DNA of 64,000 nt from Patiria miniata. Lineage: Eukaryota > Echinodermata > Asteroidea > Valvatida > Asterinidae. Each line of letters begins with the position of its first letter. The stretch's first letter is position 1. The DNA is taken from contig NW_024037060.1 in assembly GCF_015706575.1 (NCBI RefSeq), positions 3,166,515-3,230,514 of the forward strand, in the 5' to 3' direction. Shown here in pieces: positions 1-10,109 of this stretch. A model generated the notes under the pieces. The model was not told the DNA's origin and made no database searches. It saw only the letters and a program-made list of their open reading frames with translations. A program made the translations under genes and the position numbers.

Positions 1-465
1 GAGAGGAATATACAAAATGTTATTATGAATTTCGTATAAGTATATATTTTTTTAATAAAAATAAAAACGGCTGCTATACTCTCTACATCTCCCTTTTCAT
101 TTTATACTATTCGTGCAAAGAATTAAATAAGTTCTGCCTATCGAAGCATGTGAAATAAGGAGTTGGGTATACATGTATATAGACTTTAATACGTGGAGGA
201 CCAAGACCGCCAAAATCCTTCACTCGCTAAGCTTTCAATACATGACATATACTGAAGTACTGGTGAATATTGATGGACTTTGTACGCAGTCATGGCTTAT
301 AAAGTCAACAGAAGTATAGCTCAGTGCTGGACAAAATCAATCAGATTTCCCCCAGCACTGCTTCAGGTCTCCCTGCCCAAATCCGTCATACTCCGTCAAA
401 GTTATGTCAAACCAGGCCGACAGGACCATGTCCCCCAAAATTCACCAAAATCGGTGCGGGGGGGG
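1..465. other. AT-rich intergenic or intronic stretch
   Basis: I see no gene, RNA or complete repeat here. The open frame at about 280-531 has no splice support and runs into a G homopolymer at 459-470. If the SLC22 gene continues on the minus strand, this may be part of its first intron. Confidence 0.4.
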
Positions 466-472
466 GGGGGCG

Positions 473-698
473 AAATTTTATTTCTCAAACGACATCCGCA
501 TGTGGTGTACGCTATGACGTTTAGAACTTGACTTCTCATGAGAAAAAATATAAATCAGAAAATCCTCCAAAGCCTCGGATTAGAAAAGAAAAGAAATCGG
601 GTGAAACTATAATGCGAACCTAAACCGCGAGGATCCCTCGCAGTACAAAATCACGACTCTATAATATAGTAACTGAGCTATCGCACTGCAGCCCGAGG
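473..698 (-). repeat. tRNA-derived SINE, family B, copy 1
   Basis: On the minus strand the head reads GATAGCTCAGTTACTA (complement of 667-682), which resembles a tRNA A box. Next come a degraded B-box region and a body with TCTAATCCGAGGCTTTGGAG. The tail contains CATAGCGTACACC and ATGTCGTTTGAG. The same body and tail occur in the same order in the copy at 9040-9308, which establishes a family. A pol III-derived SINE is the natural reading. The exact ends and any target duplication were not resolved, and G runs flank both sides. Confidence 0.6.
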
Positions 699-752
699 GG
701 GGGGGGGGGGTGATGGATATTGATGGCGTTGGTAATGTTAGGGTTAATATGT

Positions 753-869
753 ACTGATGACATCACACTTTGTTGTCTTGTACGCTTTTCTATGAGGCTA
801 CGAAACCGTCATCCCCACCAGGCTCCCATAAGAAAACACACGTGTAAAAAAAGTGTGACGTCATCAGTA
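753..869 (+). mobile_element. CRE-bearing MITE, copy 1
   Basis: A 117-bp element bounded by inverted repeats, ACTGATGACATCACACTTT on the left and the complement of AGTGTGACGTCATCAGT on the right. The interior carries GGCTACGAAACCGTC and CCACCAGGCTCCCATAAG. The same sequence is present inverted at 49651-49768, so this is a dispersed non-autonomous DNA transposon. The ends contain TGACGTCA, the palindromic CRE/ATF site. Homology may continue to about 882 (TGAGGCTTATTA). I saw no coding sequence and no clear target duplication. Confidence 0.75.
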
Positions 870-1194
870 CTGAGGCTTATTAAGTTTTCATTCATCATTC
901 GTCGATGTTTGTTTCTTTCCATTTGTCACTTATAATAAGCCGAGTATCACGACTTAAGCTTGACGCCATCATTCTATATTGGGGACGCTGTTCAATTGAC
1001 ACTATCGGACAATAGCACTCTGCGTTGCGGAGATCTGGCCTACGAACCACCATGTTGGCGACAGGTCAACAACTTTGCTGACCAAAAAAAACACCACCGA
1101 TTCCAACAGCCCACTTCTACCAACGCCCGTGCCGTTGTCCTGACAATGTCAAGGTACTTCCGCTTTGAAGAGCAACCCAATAGTAACATGGCTG

Positions 1195-1242
1195 CCGCCC
1201 CCCCCCCCCCACGCGTCCCCATAAGTTCATTGTCCGACCCGA

Positions 1243-1270
<28 letters not shown>
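1195..1270. repeat. C homopolymer tracts
   Basis: Two long C runs, about 14 and 29 bases, are separated by a short spacer with GTCCCCATAAGTTCATTGTCC. They belong to the G/C-run-rich repeat class seen through the window. The overlapping open frames on both strands are proline or glycine runs, not genes. Nothing else is recognisable in 880-1590. Confidence 0.7.
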
Positions 1271-1273
<3 letters not shown>

Positions 1274-1592
1274 ACCCCTTTCGATTATGCGGATGACCGG
1301 GGAAAAATTCCTGGCTACGTTCCATCCAGCACGGGGTGCAGTTTGTCGGGAAATTTCGAATGAACGGTAATCAATCCCCTGGCCTGACCTTGCCATGTGT
1401 GTCTGCTGGATCCTGGAGGAATTTGTATTCATCCGGGGTTGGATGATTTAATGGCTTGTACCATATGCCTTTGTGTCTAAAATAAACGCGTTCATGCAAA
1501 GACGGTTATATATTGCAAGTTAGTGCTTTTATTACACAGTTATTGTATTCCACGCCTGTTCATCAAGATACGTTTTATCAATTACATGTATG

Positions 1593-1985
1593 CAGTGGCG
1601 TCACCAGACTTTTCAGTCTGGGGGGGGGGGGGGGGGCACAGGGGGGGGGCACCAGCATTTGATGGGGGGGGGGGCACTTAGGTGGATACGGATCGCCGTC
1701 CTGGGGGAGGGGTCTAAGGGGAGGGGGTGCCCCCCTTCCCTTTTGGAAATTTTCGCATACGGAGGATGGGCTAGATGCAAAATGGTGCCACATTTGATGC
1801 TAAATTCGATCTGAAGATATCTCCAGAAATTGCTATTTTTGAGGTAATGATTTTAACAACGCGCAGAATTTTGCAGAGGATAGGGGAGGGGGGCACCAGC
1901 ATTTGATGGGGGGGGGGGGGCAACTAGGTTTTCCAGGGGGGGGGGGGCACGTGGCCCCCCTGGCCCCCCCTTGGCGACGCCACTG
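1593..1985 (+). mobile_element. hAT-like non-autonomous DNA transposon
   Basis: The element is 393 bp, with terminal inverted repeats CAGTGGCGTCACCAG on the left and, read inward from the right, CAGTGGCGTCGCCAAG. It is flanked by an 8-bp target duplication, CATGTATG at 1585-1592 and CATGTATA at 1986-1993 (7 of 8 match). The CAGnGGCG start and 8-bp duplication are typical of hAT elements. The interior has five G runs and two copies of a GGGGGCACCAGCATTTGATGGG module. No transposase is encoded, so it would need a transposase supplied in trans. Confidence 0.8.
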
Positions 1986-2179
1986 CATGTATATAGCAAA
2001 CACATAATTGGGGAGAGAAAAAAAACACAGAATGGCATTTAGACTGATAATTAATGAGAGCGCCATAGGATTGTGTATTATCGTCACCCTACACCAGGAA
2101 CGGCAGGACATGCAATGCGAATACCATGCAAGAAGGCTTAATGATAGAATGAAATTCAGGGAATGTGATTGCTTCTTAC

Positions 2180-2608
2180 ATCTTGTATGATGGTTGTGTG
2201 GTACTGCGAGCGATCGTACGCCCATCCTCCATCACAAGACGTCGTCTCGTTGTTGGAGGCATCTCTCTCCAAGGTACCATTCAATTCTCCAGGGTCCCCG
2301 CCCCACAACGCCGCCACGTACCGCTTGCACTTGGAGTACACGACCTCCCCTTCCTCTACCTTGAAGGGGATGGCCTGTTCCTTCTGCAGGTCCCAACACG
2401 ACGCTTCGGTCTTGGGGTCCGTCTCCTCAGTGCAATTCAGGGAATGCTCGGCCGGTACGGCGCACCAGTGATCGGTCTCGGCAGCCAGGAAAACCTGGGC
2501 GATGGCGTGCCAAGCGCACGGTATAGCGACTAGGCTAACCAGAATGCAAAAGACTTTCTGAAACTTGCCGAATGCACCGATGTGCACAAGTATGTTATCG
2601 AACTGCAT
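2180..2608 (-). CDS. SLC22-type organic ion transporter, first coding exon
   Basis: This exon encodes 143 residues from ATG at 2608 to a GT donor at 2179 (CAAGAT then GTAAGA), ending in phase 0. The N-terminus (FDNILVHIGAFGKFQ) fits the SLC22 start, where a conserved F-G-x-F-Q precedes transmembrane segment 1, here about residues 18-42. A large extracellular loop follows, with the family's WCAVP-type motif, cysteines at 49, 59, 71, 94 and 125, three N-glycosylation sequons (N58, N110, N120) and the closing CDGGWAYDRSQY motif. SLC22 proteins are 12-helix plasma-membrane carriers of organic cations, anions or zwitterions; substrate cannot be told from this part. The other helices are missing and must lie off the left edge. 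A CTTTTTTTCCAAG just before the ATG could be an acceptor for a 5' UTR intron. GTG and TTG codons further upstream were not taken as starts. Confidence 0.88.
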
Positions 2609-2775
2609 GTCGACTTGGAAAAAAAGTGGTGTCCTCTGAGAAACTGGAAGACTGTATAGAATCGTTGATCGTTGTATCCTAATAAGCCAGCTTAAAGTCA
2701 CTCCCAGCTGGGTGTGACGAATGCGACGAGCTCAGTTTGGCATAATTTCCACCACGCAGTGTACAGCTATCACTT

Positions 2776-2820
2776 ACTGTATGTACATGTACATGTACAT
2801 GTATATATGTACACATGTAC
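2776..2820. repeat. TACATG microsatellite
   Basis: A short run of TACATG units, decaying into TATATGTACACATG. It lies about 170 bp upstream of the SLC22 start codon, so it would sit in the promoter or 5' UTR intron of that gene. Confidence 0.75.
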
Positions 2821-2824
2821 AGCG

Positions 2825-4960
2825 TGATCAACCGTGCGTATAAGGCTCAATACTACAAGGTGAAGCACCACGGGCTAGTTGTTGAAGTGGGTACAAAAAA
2901 ACATGGAGCTGTTCACCCACGGCCACTTTTGTCCCCTATTGTTGGGACTAACTTTTCTTGGCACTTCCAATCAACAATACACGGTAGGCCGCTTACGAAC
3001 CCAACTCAATAGGGCCCAAAAGTTCAACCTTCATAATGTGGCACGTTTCCGGAACCAAGGCTGGAATAGGAAACGTGTGTCAACTACCGGGATTCTCGCA
3101 ATAACACAAATTAACTATATCTTTTTATATTTACAAATTACTTACACGGATTTATTTAACAAATTTACAGGACATCCAGCTTGTACAATCAGGACCTGCA
3201 AGGAGGAATCTTCGTTATCAAATCATATTAACAAGTCAGCTTAAAACCACCTCAAAATATTAATTTGACTGAATATTATCGCCGGTTTAAAAAATCAATG
3301 TTTCAAATATCTAGCAATCCTTTTTCCTTTCTTTACATTTAATATAACTGGCAGCTTCCAAATTCCAATTCAATATATCTACAATTCAATATCTATAAGA
3401 TCACTATGGCATCCAATATTTCACATAGGGCCCTACCTAGCAATAAATCCACATTGCATATAATTAACAATCTGTTGACTGTCTTAAATCATCAGTATCC
3501 AATGACTGAGGTCAAGATCTATATCAATATCCAATTTAACGATTCAACCAAAGATCCCACATAGTAGGCCAACAGCACTTTTAATATGGAAATTAGGATT
3601 GGGTTGGGGTGGCAACAATCCCCCAGGGTTTTAAAGACCCGAAATACCCCGGTCCTGATATAGGCCTATAAGGTTTGTTCACGAAATTTGCCGAGGACAT
3701 GAGTCAGGTTTTTATAAACTTTATTGTTTTCTCGGGTATAGTTCCAAGCCCTCAGTTGTGTAAAGAGTTACATGTGTTCCCAATTTCTGTGTCATTTGCT
3801 TCCGATACCTCAGAAACAACATTTCAAAAAGTAGGCCTATTGCAAAGACACTCGACTATTCCTCACCTAATTATAATATCCAAGATTTTGGATAATTGAT
3901 ATGTAAATGTTCAAGGCGTGGGAGCAGGTTGTGGTAGCGTACTGCTCAATGCCATGGGGACGAGATTGTGCTCGTTGCTATGTTTTTTTAAAAATCCGGC
4001 CATTAATGAAATTTCGATGGGACCATTCCCATCCTGAGTCTTCCTCGATTCCACTGGCAATCATTCAACACACCGTAGGTTGAACTGTTGCAACCAAATC
4101 CTTTCAGATAAAATCCACAACATATCATTCAGGCTAGCCATTCCAGCTGGATATTACTATAATAACATTGCACTTGACATAATACATGTCAAACGCCAGC
4201 TGCAAATATCATCCATTGGGAAAATAGACAAACATGCAGTCGCCTCGAGTTCGTCGTTCGCTAATCTACAAACGCCAACTTAATATGCGTCAGACTGCGA
4301 GATAAAATATACCAATTTCCCTCATAACTTGATGAGCCCTAACTTGAAATCTCCTCTTGTCTTGATATAAAATACATGCAATCAGTACCGAGTTACTTAT
4401 ACCAATGTCGCTGGCATAATGCAACATGTCATGCATTATTCGAATCAACAAGGTTTGGTAAAAATTAGCTGACAAACTCAAGGTATTATTGTGCGCGATT
4501 TTATCATTTAGCTCTGCTCGACTATGTGTTGGCCTCCCTACCCAGCCTGTTTTTTTTTGCTGGTATGGTCCCATCAGGGGCGGAAAAAATAACACGGGTC
4601 CCGTGAAACATGTAACAAAAGCTCACACTCACGTCAAATCACACAGGAATATCAACATATGACTAAGGCACATTGTCGAACATTATGAGACAGGTGAAAT
4701 AATGACAAAATACAAATCCAAAAATTATAGGTTCGATTCTTTATTCATTTTCTGCCTTCAACCTCGTTAAAAAAAAAAAAGTGACTTTTTAGCGAATATG
4801 CATACTGTTATAGATAAATGGAGGGCGAGGCATTTCAATTTGTTTTGAAATGTCAACACGTCCAAAAGTATTATGTTCAAAATTTAACAGTCTTTCAAAA
4901 AAGAAGATGTAAATTTCACCAAATTAGGTAGAAAAATCCATTCGTGCACATAATATGTGC
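2825..4960. other. No recognised gene
   Basis: Unique-looking, AT-rich DNA. Open frames at 2879-3244, 3675-3899 and 4290-4595 lack domain character and convincing splice sites. CAGGGGCGGA at about 4575 resembles a hAT-type terminus, but I found no partner end. As sequence upstream of the SLC22 exon, the first part could hold its promoter; I see no clear TATA box. Confidence 0.4.
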
Positions 4961-5155
4961 ATGATAATATGTATAATTCATAATATGTATAATTCATATA
5001 TAATTCATAATATGTATAATTCATGTATAATTCAAAATATGTATATGTGCATGATAATATGTATAATTCATAATATGTATAATTTATATATAATTCATAA
5101 TATGTAAAATTCATGTATATTTAAAATATGTATAATTCATACGCATATTATGCGT
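4960..5155. repeat. AT-rich tandem repeat (ATAATATGTATAATTC)
   Basis: About ten imperfect units of TAATATGTATAATTCA type, with interspersed TGTGCATGA variants that recur as a larger unit (about 4960 and 5050). The open frame of repeated YYELY on the minus strand is only the translation of this repeat. It ends at a short palindrome, CATACGCATATTATGCGTATG (21 bp), near 5139-5159. Confidence 0.8.
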
Positions 5156-5164
5156 ATGAATGAT

Positions 5165-6345
5165 AATTTCTATGTTTTAAGTTTTAATTGAAAGAGTTTG
5201 GAAAAATACTCCATAGCTTTTGTCGGAGCACAAAATATTGGGCTTATAAGTAAAGAATACGAAGTGAATGTCTTTTTGCTTAAAATGTAAAATAAGTAAA
5301 AAAAACAAAACCGACATGGCTATGGTTTTCGTTGATTACCACACGTTTCTTCGACAGCTTAGTATTGTTGATGACAACTACGTTTTACCAACCCTCCTAA
5401 CCTTGGAATGGCAGTGTACTATTTCATTGTTTAAGCGAACACCCTATTTCAGCTGATAAGAGTACAACTAATTATGAAAAAACCGAGTAATTTGATCAGT
5501 AATTGCCAATTAGACAACAGGTGGCTTTTTGTTTGATATTGGCCTAACTTAAACATTTTAACAGGTATTCACCTAGTATTGGTTGTTTTCTGAGTATAAC
5601 CTTTCGTTTTTCGGCAATGCTTACATATTTGAACATGTTAAACCTGATACGTATTATTCATCTGGTACAGAACATGTTTCAATGAAGGGTTTTAGACAAA
5701 AAAGCCTCGCCCTACCAAGCCTCAAGTTTTTGTCATATTTTGCATTTACATCGAGATCGAACCATAGCGTTATTGCTGTACCAACTCTGTGCCATGTCAC
5801 GTCTAAAATACAATTAAGTTTAATCCGTAGTAGGCCTATATTTTTATTTTTATGGCCAAATAAATAAATACGATGCCCCAGCTGAAAAATGGAGGGTCTT
5901 TTTTATTATTATTAATTCAGAGTTAATTAAAAAGCGTACACTTTAAGTATAAGCTCAGTATAATAGACTGATAAGACCGACATGCTTGGGGAGGGGATGC
6001 TATGGGAAAAATACAACATCGTATGGTCGTGTTTTTTTTTTAGGAAATCAACCTCACAAACAAATACATTGATTTAATACTAAATATGATTTTGTTGAAA
6101 ATTTTCGTCCTTTTTCTCTCAAAAATGACATACCCTATGTTTGAATTGATTGCACCGATGTCTGAGTTACAAAGTAATCTATTTAAACAAAGTTCTTAAC
6201 TGAAAAAGTCACGCGTTCTTTAATTTGTGTCGATAGAAATACGATGGTGTTTGAACAGTTTTGAACAGAAATTGATCCCTACGGTACACCGCTGTTTAGC
6301 GGTAGGGCCTAATTAGGGTGTTATTGTCATTCTAAACCAACGGCG
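5165..6345. other. No recognised gene
   Basis: AT-rich DNA with poly(A) and poly(T) tracts. No splice-bounded coding exon, RNA gene or bounded transposon was seen. Confidence 0.4.
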
Positions 6346-6349
6346 GCTT

Positions 6350-7030
6350 ATATTATCCTGCTCAAATTGCAGATCATAAAATATGCCGACGACACAGTAA
6401 TTACCAGGCACTTGAAAAGTGACTCTGTATCGAGTGTGTAACAGAGGTGATGAATTTTACTGACTGGTATAATCGCCACTATATCTCGATAAATGTACAG
6501 AAAAGTAAGGAAATGATTTTGGATTTTCGGCGAGGTGCTGAGGCTCTGAACCATTTACTGCATGTGACCACACTGTGGAAAGATTGTACGTATAAGTATC
6601 TTGGTACCGTATGATAAACTGAATTGGAATATAGGAATTAATACTGTGACATGATAGAAGCCAACCAACGTTTGTACTTTTTAAGGAAACTCAAGAAAGT
6701 TCATGTCGACCATAGTATTTCACATTTATTTTGGCAGTTCTTGACACAACATATTTGAACTTTTAGTTGTAACCTAATGTGAACATTCAGCTCACTTTCA
6801 TAGGGGAAGATAATTTGACCGGGTAAAAAACATCGCTCAGCGTATAATCTTGCCATCCCTGGATACAGGGATCGAAACACAAGTGGTTGCCAATATTATG
6901 TACAATAATGAAGGACCAACCAACCCATTTTTGATTGCTTTCTTTTTAGTCGTTCTGGTATTATATGTGTAAATTCCGTCACCACAAAGAGACTCATTTT
7001 CGACAATGTTTTGTTTCCAATTCAATTCAT
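6350..7030 (+). pseudogene. LINE reverse transcriptase remnant
   Basis: The 3' part of a non-LTR retrotransposon ORF2, broken by stops and frame changes. Recognisable pieces are IIKYADDTVIT around 6373-6405 (the YADD catalytic motif of the palm domain), KSKEMILDFR near 6500-6530, YKYLG near 6590, and QRLYFLRKLKKVHVD near 6665-6710. A C-terminal block, RSGIICVNSVTTKRL, lies near 6950-7000. The order and spacing match the palm-to-thumb and C-terminal regions of CR1/jockey-related LINEs; the clade is an inference. No endonuclease or 5' part is present, as in a 5'-truncated, long-dead copy. It is directly followed by the foldback element at 7072. Confidence 0.82.
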
Positions 7031-7071
7031 CTGTTTAACTCCACCGGTTAATTTTAACCAAGAAAGGGTGA

Positions 7072-7264
7072 AAACTGCAACTACCCCAAATTGGCTTGTT
7101 CTATGACCAATTGTTTGGGTTATAATTTCTGTTAAATTCAACCAAACTTGTAGTCATACAAGATCAAATCTAATTTGGTCTTGTATGACCACAACGTTTG
7201 GTTGAACCTAACGGAAATTGTAATCCAAACAATAGAACAACCCAATTTTTGGCAGTTGCAGTTT
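7072..7264. mobile_element. Foldback MITE, 193 bp
   Basis: Almost the whole element is one imperfect palindrome with arms of about 95 bp. The left arm starts AAACTGCAACTACCCC and the right arm, read in reverse complement, AAACTGCAACTGCC. The centre is GTCATACAAGA ... TCTTGTATGAC. Arm differences are scattered substitutions and one small deletion (GACC in the left arm), showing age. No coding capacity. It sits just after the LINE remnant. A target duplication is not evident. Confidence 0.7.
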
Positions 7265-7667
7265 AAAGCGGTATATCTTTTATCACACTACTGTAAGAGG
7301 GAGTAAATCTTGTAATTCATTCTTTTTTATATTAAAATGTACTGTTTTAATTGGTGTTACCGTGGTTTATAACGTACCAATTGTTTTAAGTTAATTTTTT
7401 TAAAAATGTTTCCCATTGCCAATGGAACAAGATTATTTGTACATTTATAATGCGAACACACACAAAAGAATTCTATCTTCTATCAATCTGTTCGTCACGT
7501 CATTTTGGGGCTATCGGTTTGTGCTCCTATCATCATTGCAAACATCAGTGCTAACACCAGAATCACGGGGTCGAAAAATTTTTGAATGGTTTTTGTTTTT
7601 GTGGATTTTGTTTTACTCCCTAATCTTGCACTTTTAAAGAAAAGAAAATAACGATTTACCGTAGGCT

Positions 7668-7735
7668 ATACAGTTCTATAGAACTGTATTGCAGGGCCAC
7701 ACGCCATCTTATACGATGGCGTGTGGCCTTGCAAT
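7668..7735. repeat. Adjacent palindrome and hairpin
   Basis: A perfect 22-bp palindrome, ATACAGTTCTATAGAACTGTAT (7668-7689 with its outer bases), runs straight into a hairpin at 7688-7735. The hairpin has 21-bp arms, starting ATTGCAGGGCCACACG, with one G-A difference and a 6-base loop TTATAC. It may be a precursor-like stem or the centre of a small inverted-repeat element; I saw no wider element ends. Confidence 0.65.
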
Positions 7736-8455
7736 ATCATTATCAGTGTGGTTAACAACGGAGGGTCCTCCTAGTGTTGGCGTGGAACTGTTGTCTGACG
7801 TATGGCAAGTTACTAACTTGTCATTCCCCCAATGTACAAACTCCAGTAGGCGTCATGCATGATGACTAGCTGGATCCGGAAATTGTTCTAATTTCTCTGG
7901 GTAAAACCAGACACTTTTCGAGCTAGGACAGGGAATCCCATGTGCGTGGAAGAAGGTCGTTACAGGGCGAATTTCGGCGAAAGATGAGTCAAAGGGTCAC
8001 ATTCGGATTTTCAGGTTGAGCATGTTAATATCTTTTATTTGATACACATTTTGTCTCAAGGGGCTACGATATTTTGACGTAATTAACAGTATGAAAAAGC
8101 CGGACGGAGTTTTTTTCGTTATTAACCTCGGCAAAAGAAAAGGAGGTTAGTGTGTAATACTAATGTATGGCTTACAAAATACGTTCCAAGCGCGCTATAT
8201 GCGCTAACGTCCCACTGAAGTGAGTACGCAAAACCAAGTTTATTCCCAGCAAAAGATGCTCACGTTTAAGGCGGGGGAGTTCCTGATGAAAGGTCGTTTG
8301 CATAAAAATGTAAATAATTTCAAAATGAAGTAATACTTTGAAATAAAAATGTGCAATATTATTAACGAATTTCATAGTGGGATTTTTAGTTTAGAAATGG
8401 GATCCCAAAACCTTTCAACTCGATTCATCTCCAACTGAAGGTGTTTTTTGCGTAC

Positions 8456-8681
8456 CTGGGCTGCTGTTAAATGTCCTCTTCCTCGGCATACTGACCAGGC
8501 TAGAGTCGAGGCCGTGGTTGAGATGTAAGTTGGCTGTCACTGACGAGTGACTGTGAATCATCTGGACTGGATAGAGCGCAGAATGACGGGGGGAACTGTG
8601 ACAGTCGATGAAACATGGCAGGTGAAAAGTGCCTTGAACCGGGAATATGGGATGTGTCGCCGCCGGGCCATTCCTTGTCAT
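8456..8681 (-). CDS. Candidate start-codon exon, function unknown
   Basis: From an ATG at 8681 a frame stays open for 75 codons to a good donor (CAGCCCAG then GTACGC, exon end 8456), phase 1. The sequence is richer in G+C than its surroundings and outside any repeat I recognise. The product is rich in H, S and P (FHLPCFIDCHSSPRHS; later MPRKRTFNSSPG), with no signal peptide or membrane segment; such composition is common in N-terminal parts of transcription factors, but I do not recognise a family. A second frame on the same strand is also open for 60 or more codons from a TTAAGCTAG acceptor-like site, which weakens the case. It may be an exon of an unseen minus-strand gene, or chance. Confidence 0.28.
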
Positions 8682-8760
8682 GCTTCGGGGACTAGCTTAA
8701 AAAGATAACGGATGTACTCTCCCTTCCTGTGTCATTATAAGAAGCTGATTGCCTTCATTA

Positions 8761-9010
8761 CCTCCGCCAAGGAGGTTATGTTGTCATCGGCGTGGTTCCT
8801 TGGTTGGTCGGTTGGTTTCAGGATAACTCAAAAAGTTATGAACGGATTTTCATGAAGTGTTTTTAGGGGTGTTCCTTGGTACAGGTACACATCGATTAGA
8901 TGTTGCATGGAAGTGATCCGGATCTGGGTCTGGATGCAGGATTTCGTGCGAATATGCTACCGGTATGTGAAGCGATCGTGAAACTCTATACAGCTGAGCA
9001 GTGTACGTGT
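8761..9010 (+). repeat. CCTCCGCCAAGGAGG dispersed repeat
   Basis: Starts with the short palindrome CCTCCGCCAAGGAGG followed by TTATG, then AACTCAAAAAGTTATGAACG near 8825-8845 and GTGATCCGGATCTGG near 8913. This module order is one I know as a widespread repeat in marine invertebrate genomes; its class is unsettled to me. It carries no coding sequence and abuts a SINE. Confidence 0.5.
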
Positions 9011-9039
9011 GCGTGCACTAACCCGGTGGCGATTTTGTT

Positions 9040-9308
9040 TTTCATCCAAACGACATAAGCAAATGGGGTGTACGCTATGAGTTTTTTTTTTAGACTTTTA
9101 ATACTTACCGAAAAACATGAAGAAAAATATATAAAAGAAAAAAAAAGGAATGAATTCGAACCTAATGAAATTTGGACTTTATTTCCCTTTTAAAAACAAA
9201 TCTCCAAAGCCGGCCACAAATTAGAAAAAAAAATTGTGGTTTCGAACTCACATCCTCTAATCCAAAACCCAGGCATTCTCCAGCTGAGCCATCGGAGAGC
9301 TCGGACTG
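9040..9308 (-). repeat. tRNA-derived SINE, family B, copy 2
   Basis: The minus-strand head is GATGGCTCAGCTGGAGAATG (A-box type, complement of about 9274-9293) followed by GTGAGTTCGAAACCAC (B-box type, complement of 9236-9251). The body has GGCTTTGGAG and the tail CATAGCGTACACC then ATGTCGTTTGGATG. Body and tail match the copy at 473-698. The pol III boxes are better preserved here, so this is the better reference copy. An A-rich stretch near 9110-9150 lies inside the body. Confidence 0.75.
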
Positions 9309-9841
9309 CAAGCCATAATTTCATGTCTCTATATACCTCTATATGCGTAAGTGTAGTAAAAGTATCGTAGAGGGCGCCCAACAATCATCCACACGATGTT
9401 GTTTGGGGAAAAAAAAACATAATTCGCGACCCGGTGACCCTGTTTGCCTTATCACCCACCTAATTTAACCACATGCAGGTCAATGGACCAGACCATTTGA
9501 TACAGTGGAAGAGTGAAGACCGACACAGGCATGCATGTAGACTACAAAATCTTTGAGTTTAAGGATTTATTTTATTTAATGTTTTAATAACTAACGATAT
9601 ACAACGGCCATCATTGCTATTTTTCGATACATTCAGAAAGTGAGAAATCCTGTTGACACTTTAAATGTACAATAACATATAGAAGTCCAGTGGATATACC
9701 AGTATTTCATTTGGGTTTAATGACAATGTGGTGGGGATTTGTTTAGGCCTTGGCGGAAGTTTGCGCTCTTTCTAGTTTAGTACATGTATGTAAATCCACT
9801 GTTGCATAATCCTTTCAGTAAGTTATGGACCTACGATCGAG

Positions 9842-9857
9842 GAGGGGGGGGGGGGGT
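9842..9857. repeat. G homopolymer
   Basis: A run of about 14 G after GAGGA. Similar runs occur at 459-470, 698-710, 53521-53542, 54331-54346, 57652-57661 and 58336-58352. They could form G-quadruplexes and are prone to sequencing length error. I see no gene between 9310 and 10090. Confidence 0.7.
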
Positions 9858-10092
9858 GTTTAGAGGGTCAAAATTTCTCCAGGATGCATTATTCATTAAA
9901 TTTATCGGCTTGAGTTCGTGACTGGCGCTATTTTTACCATACCACAACTAAAGTTTATGACCGTGTCCAAATTACTTGTTTACGGTTGGACACACGGGTC
10001 TATGGAAAGTGGCTGCAGCGGGGCAGCCGCTTCATTGATTATGCGCGTGTGTAATTTCCAGCCGAAGCATGAGCTAAGTATAGAAAGAATTA

Positions 10093-10107
10093 CACTAGAG
10101 GGCGCTC
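10093..10107 (+). promoter_or_regulatory. CTCF-like core motif
   Basis: CACTAGAGGGCGCTC matches the CTCF core consensus (CCASYAGRKGGCRS type) well. Shorter AGGGCGC cores occur at about 10427, 10690, 12010, 39000 and 39478. Binding is an inference from the motif alone. Confidence 0.3.
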
Positions 10108-10109
10108 TG

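Noticed and set aside
1040-1432. Overlapping 130-codon frames on both strands
   Set aside because: They owe their openness to C/G homopolymers, translate to polyproline or polyglycine, and lack splice sites.
4884-5114. Minus-strand frame of repeated YYELY units
   Set aside because: It is the translation of the AT-rich tandem repeat, whose period keeps the frame open.
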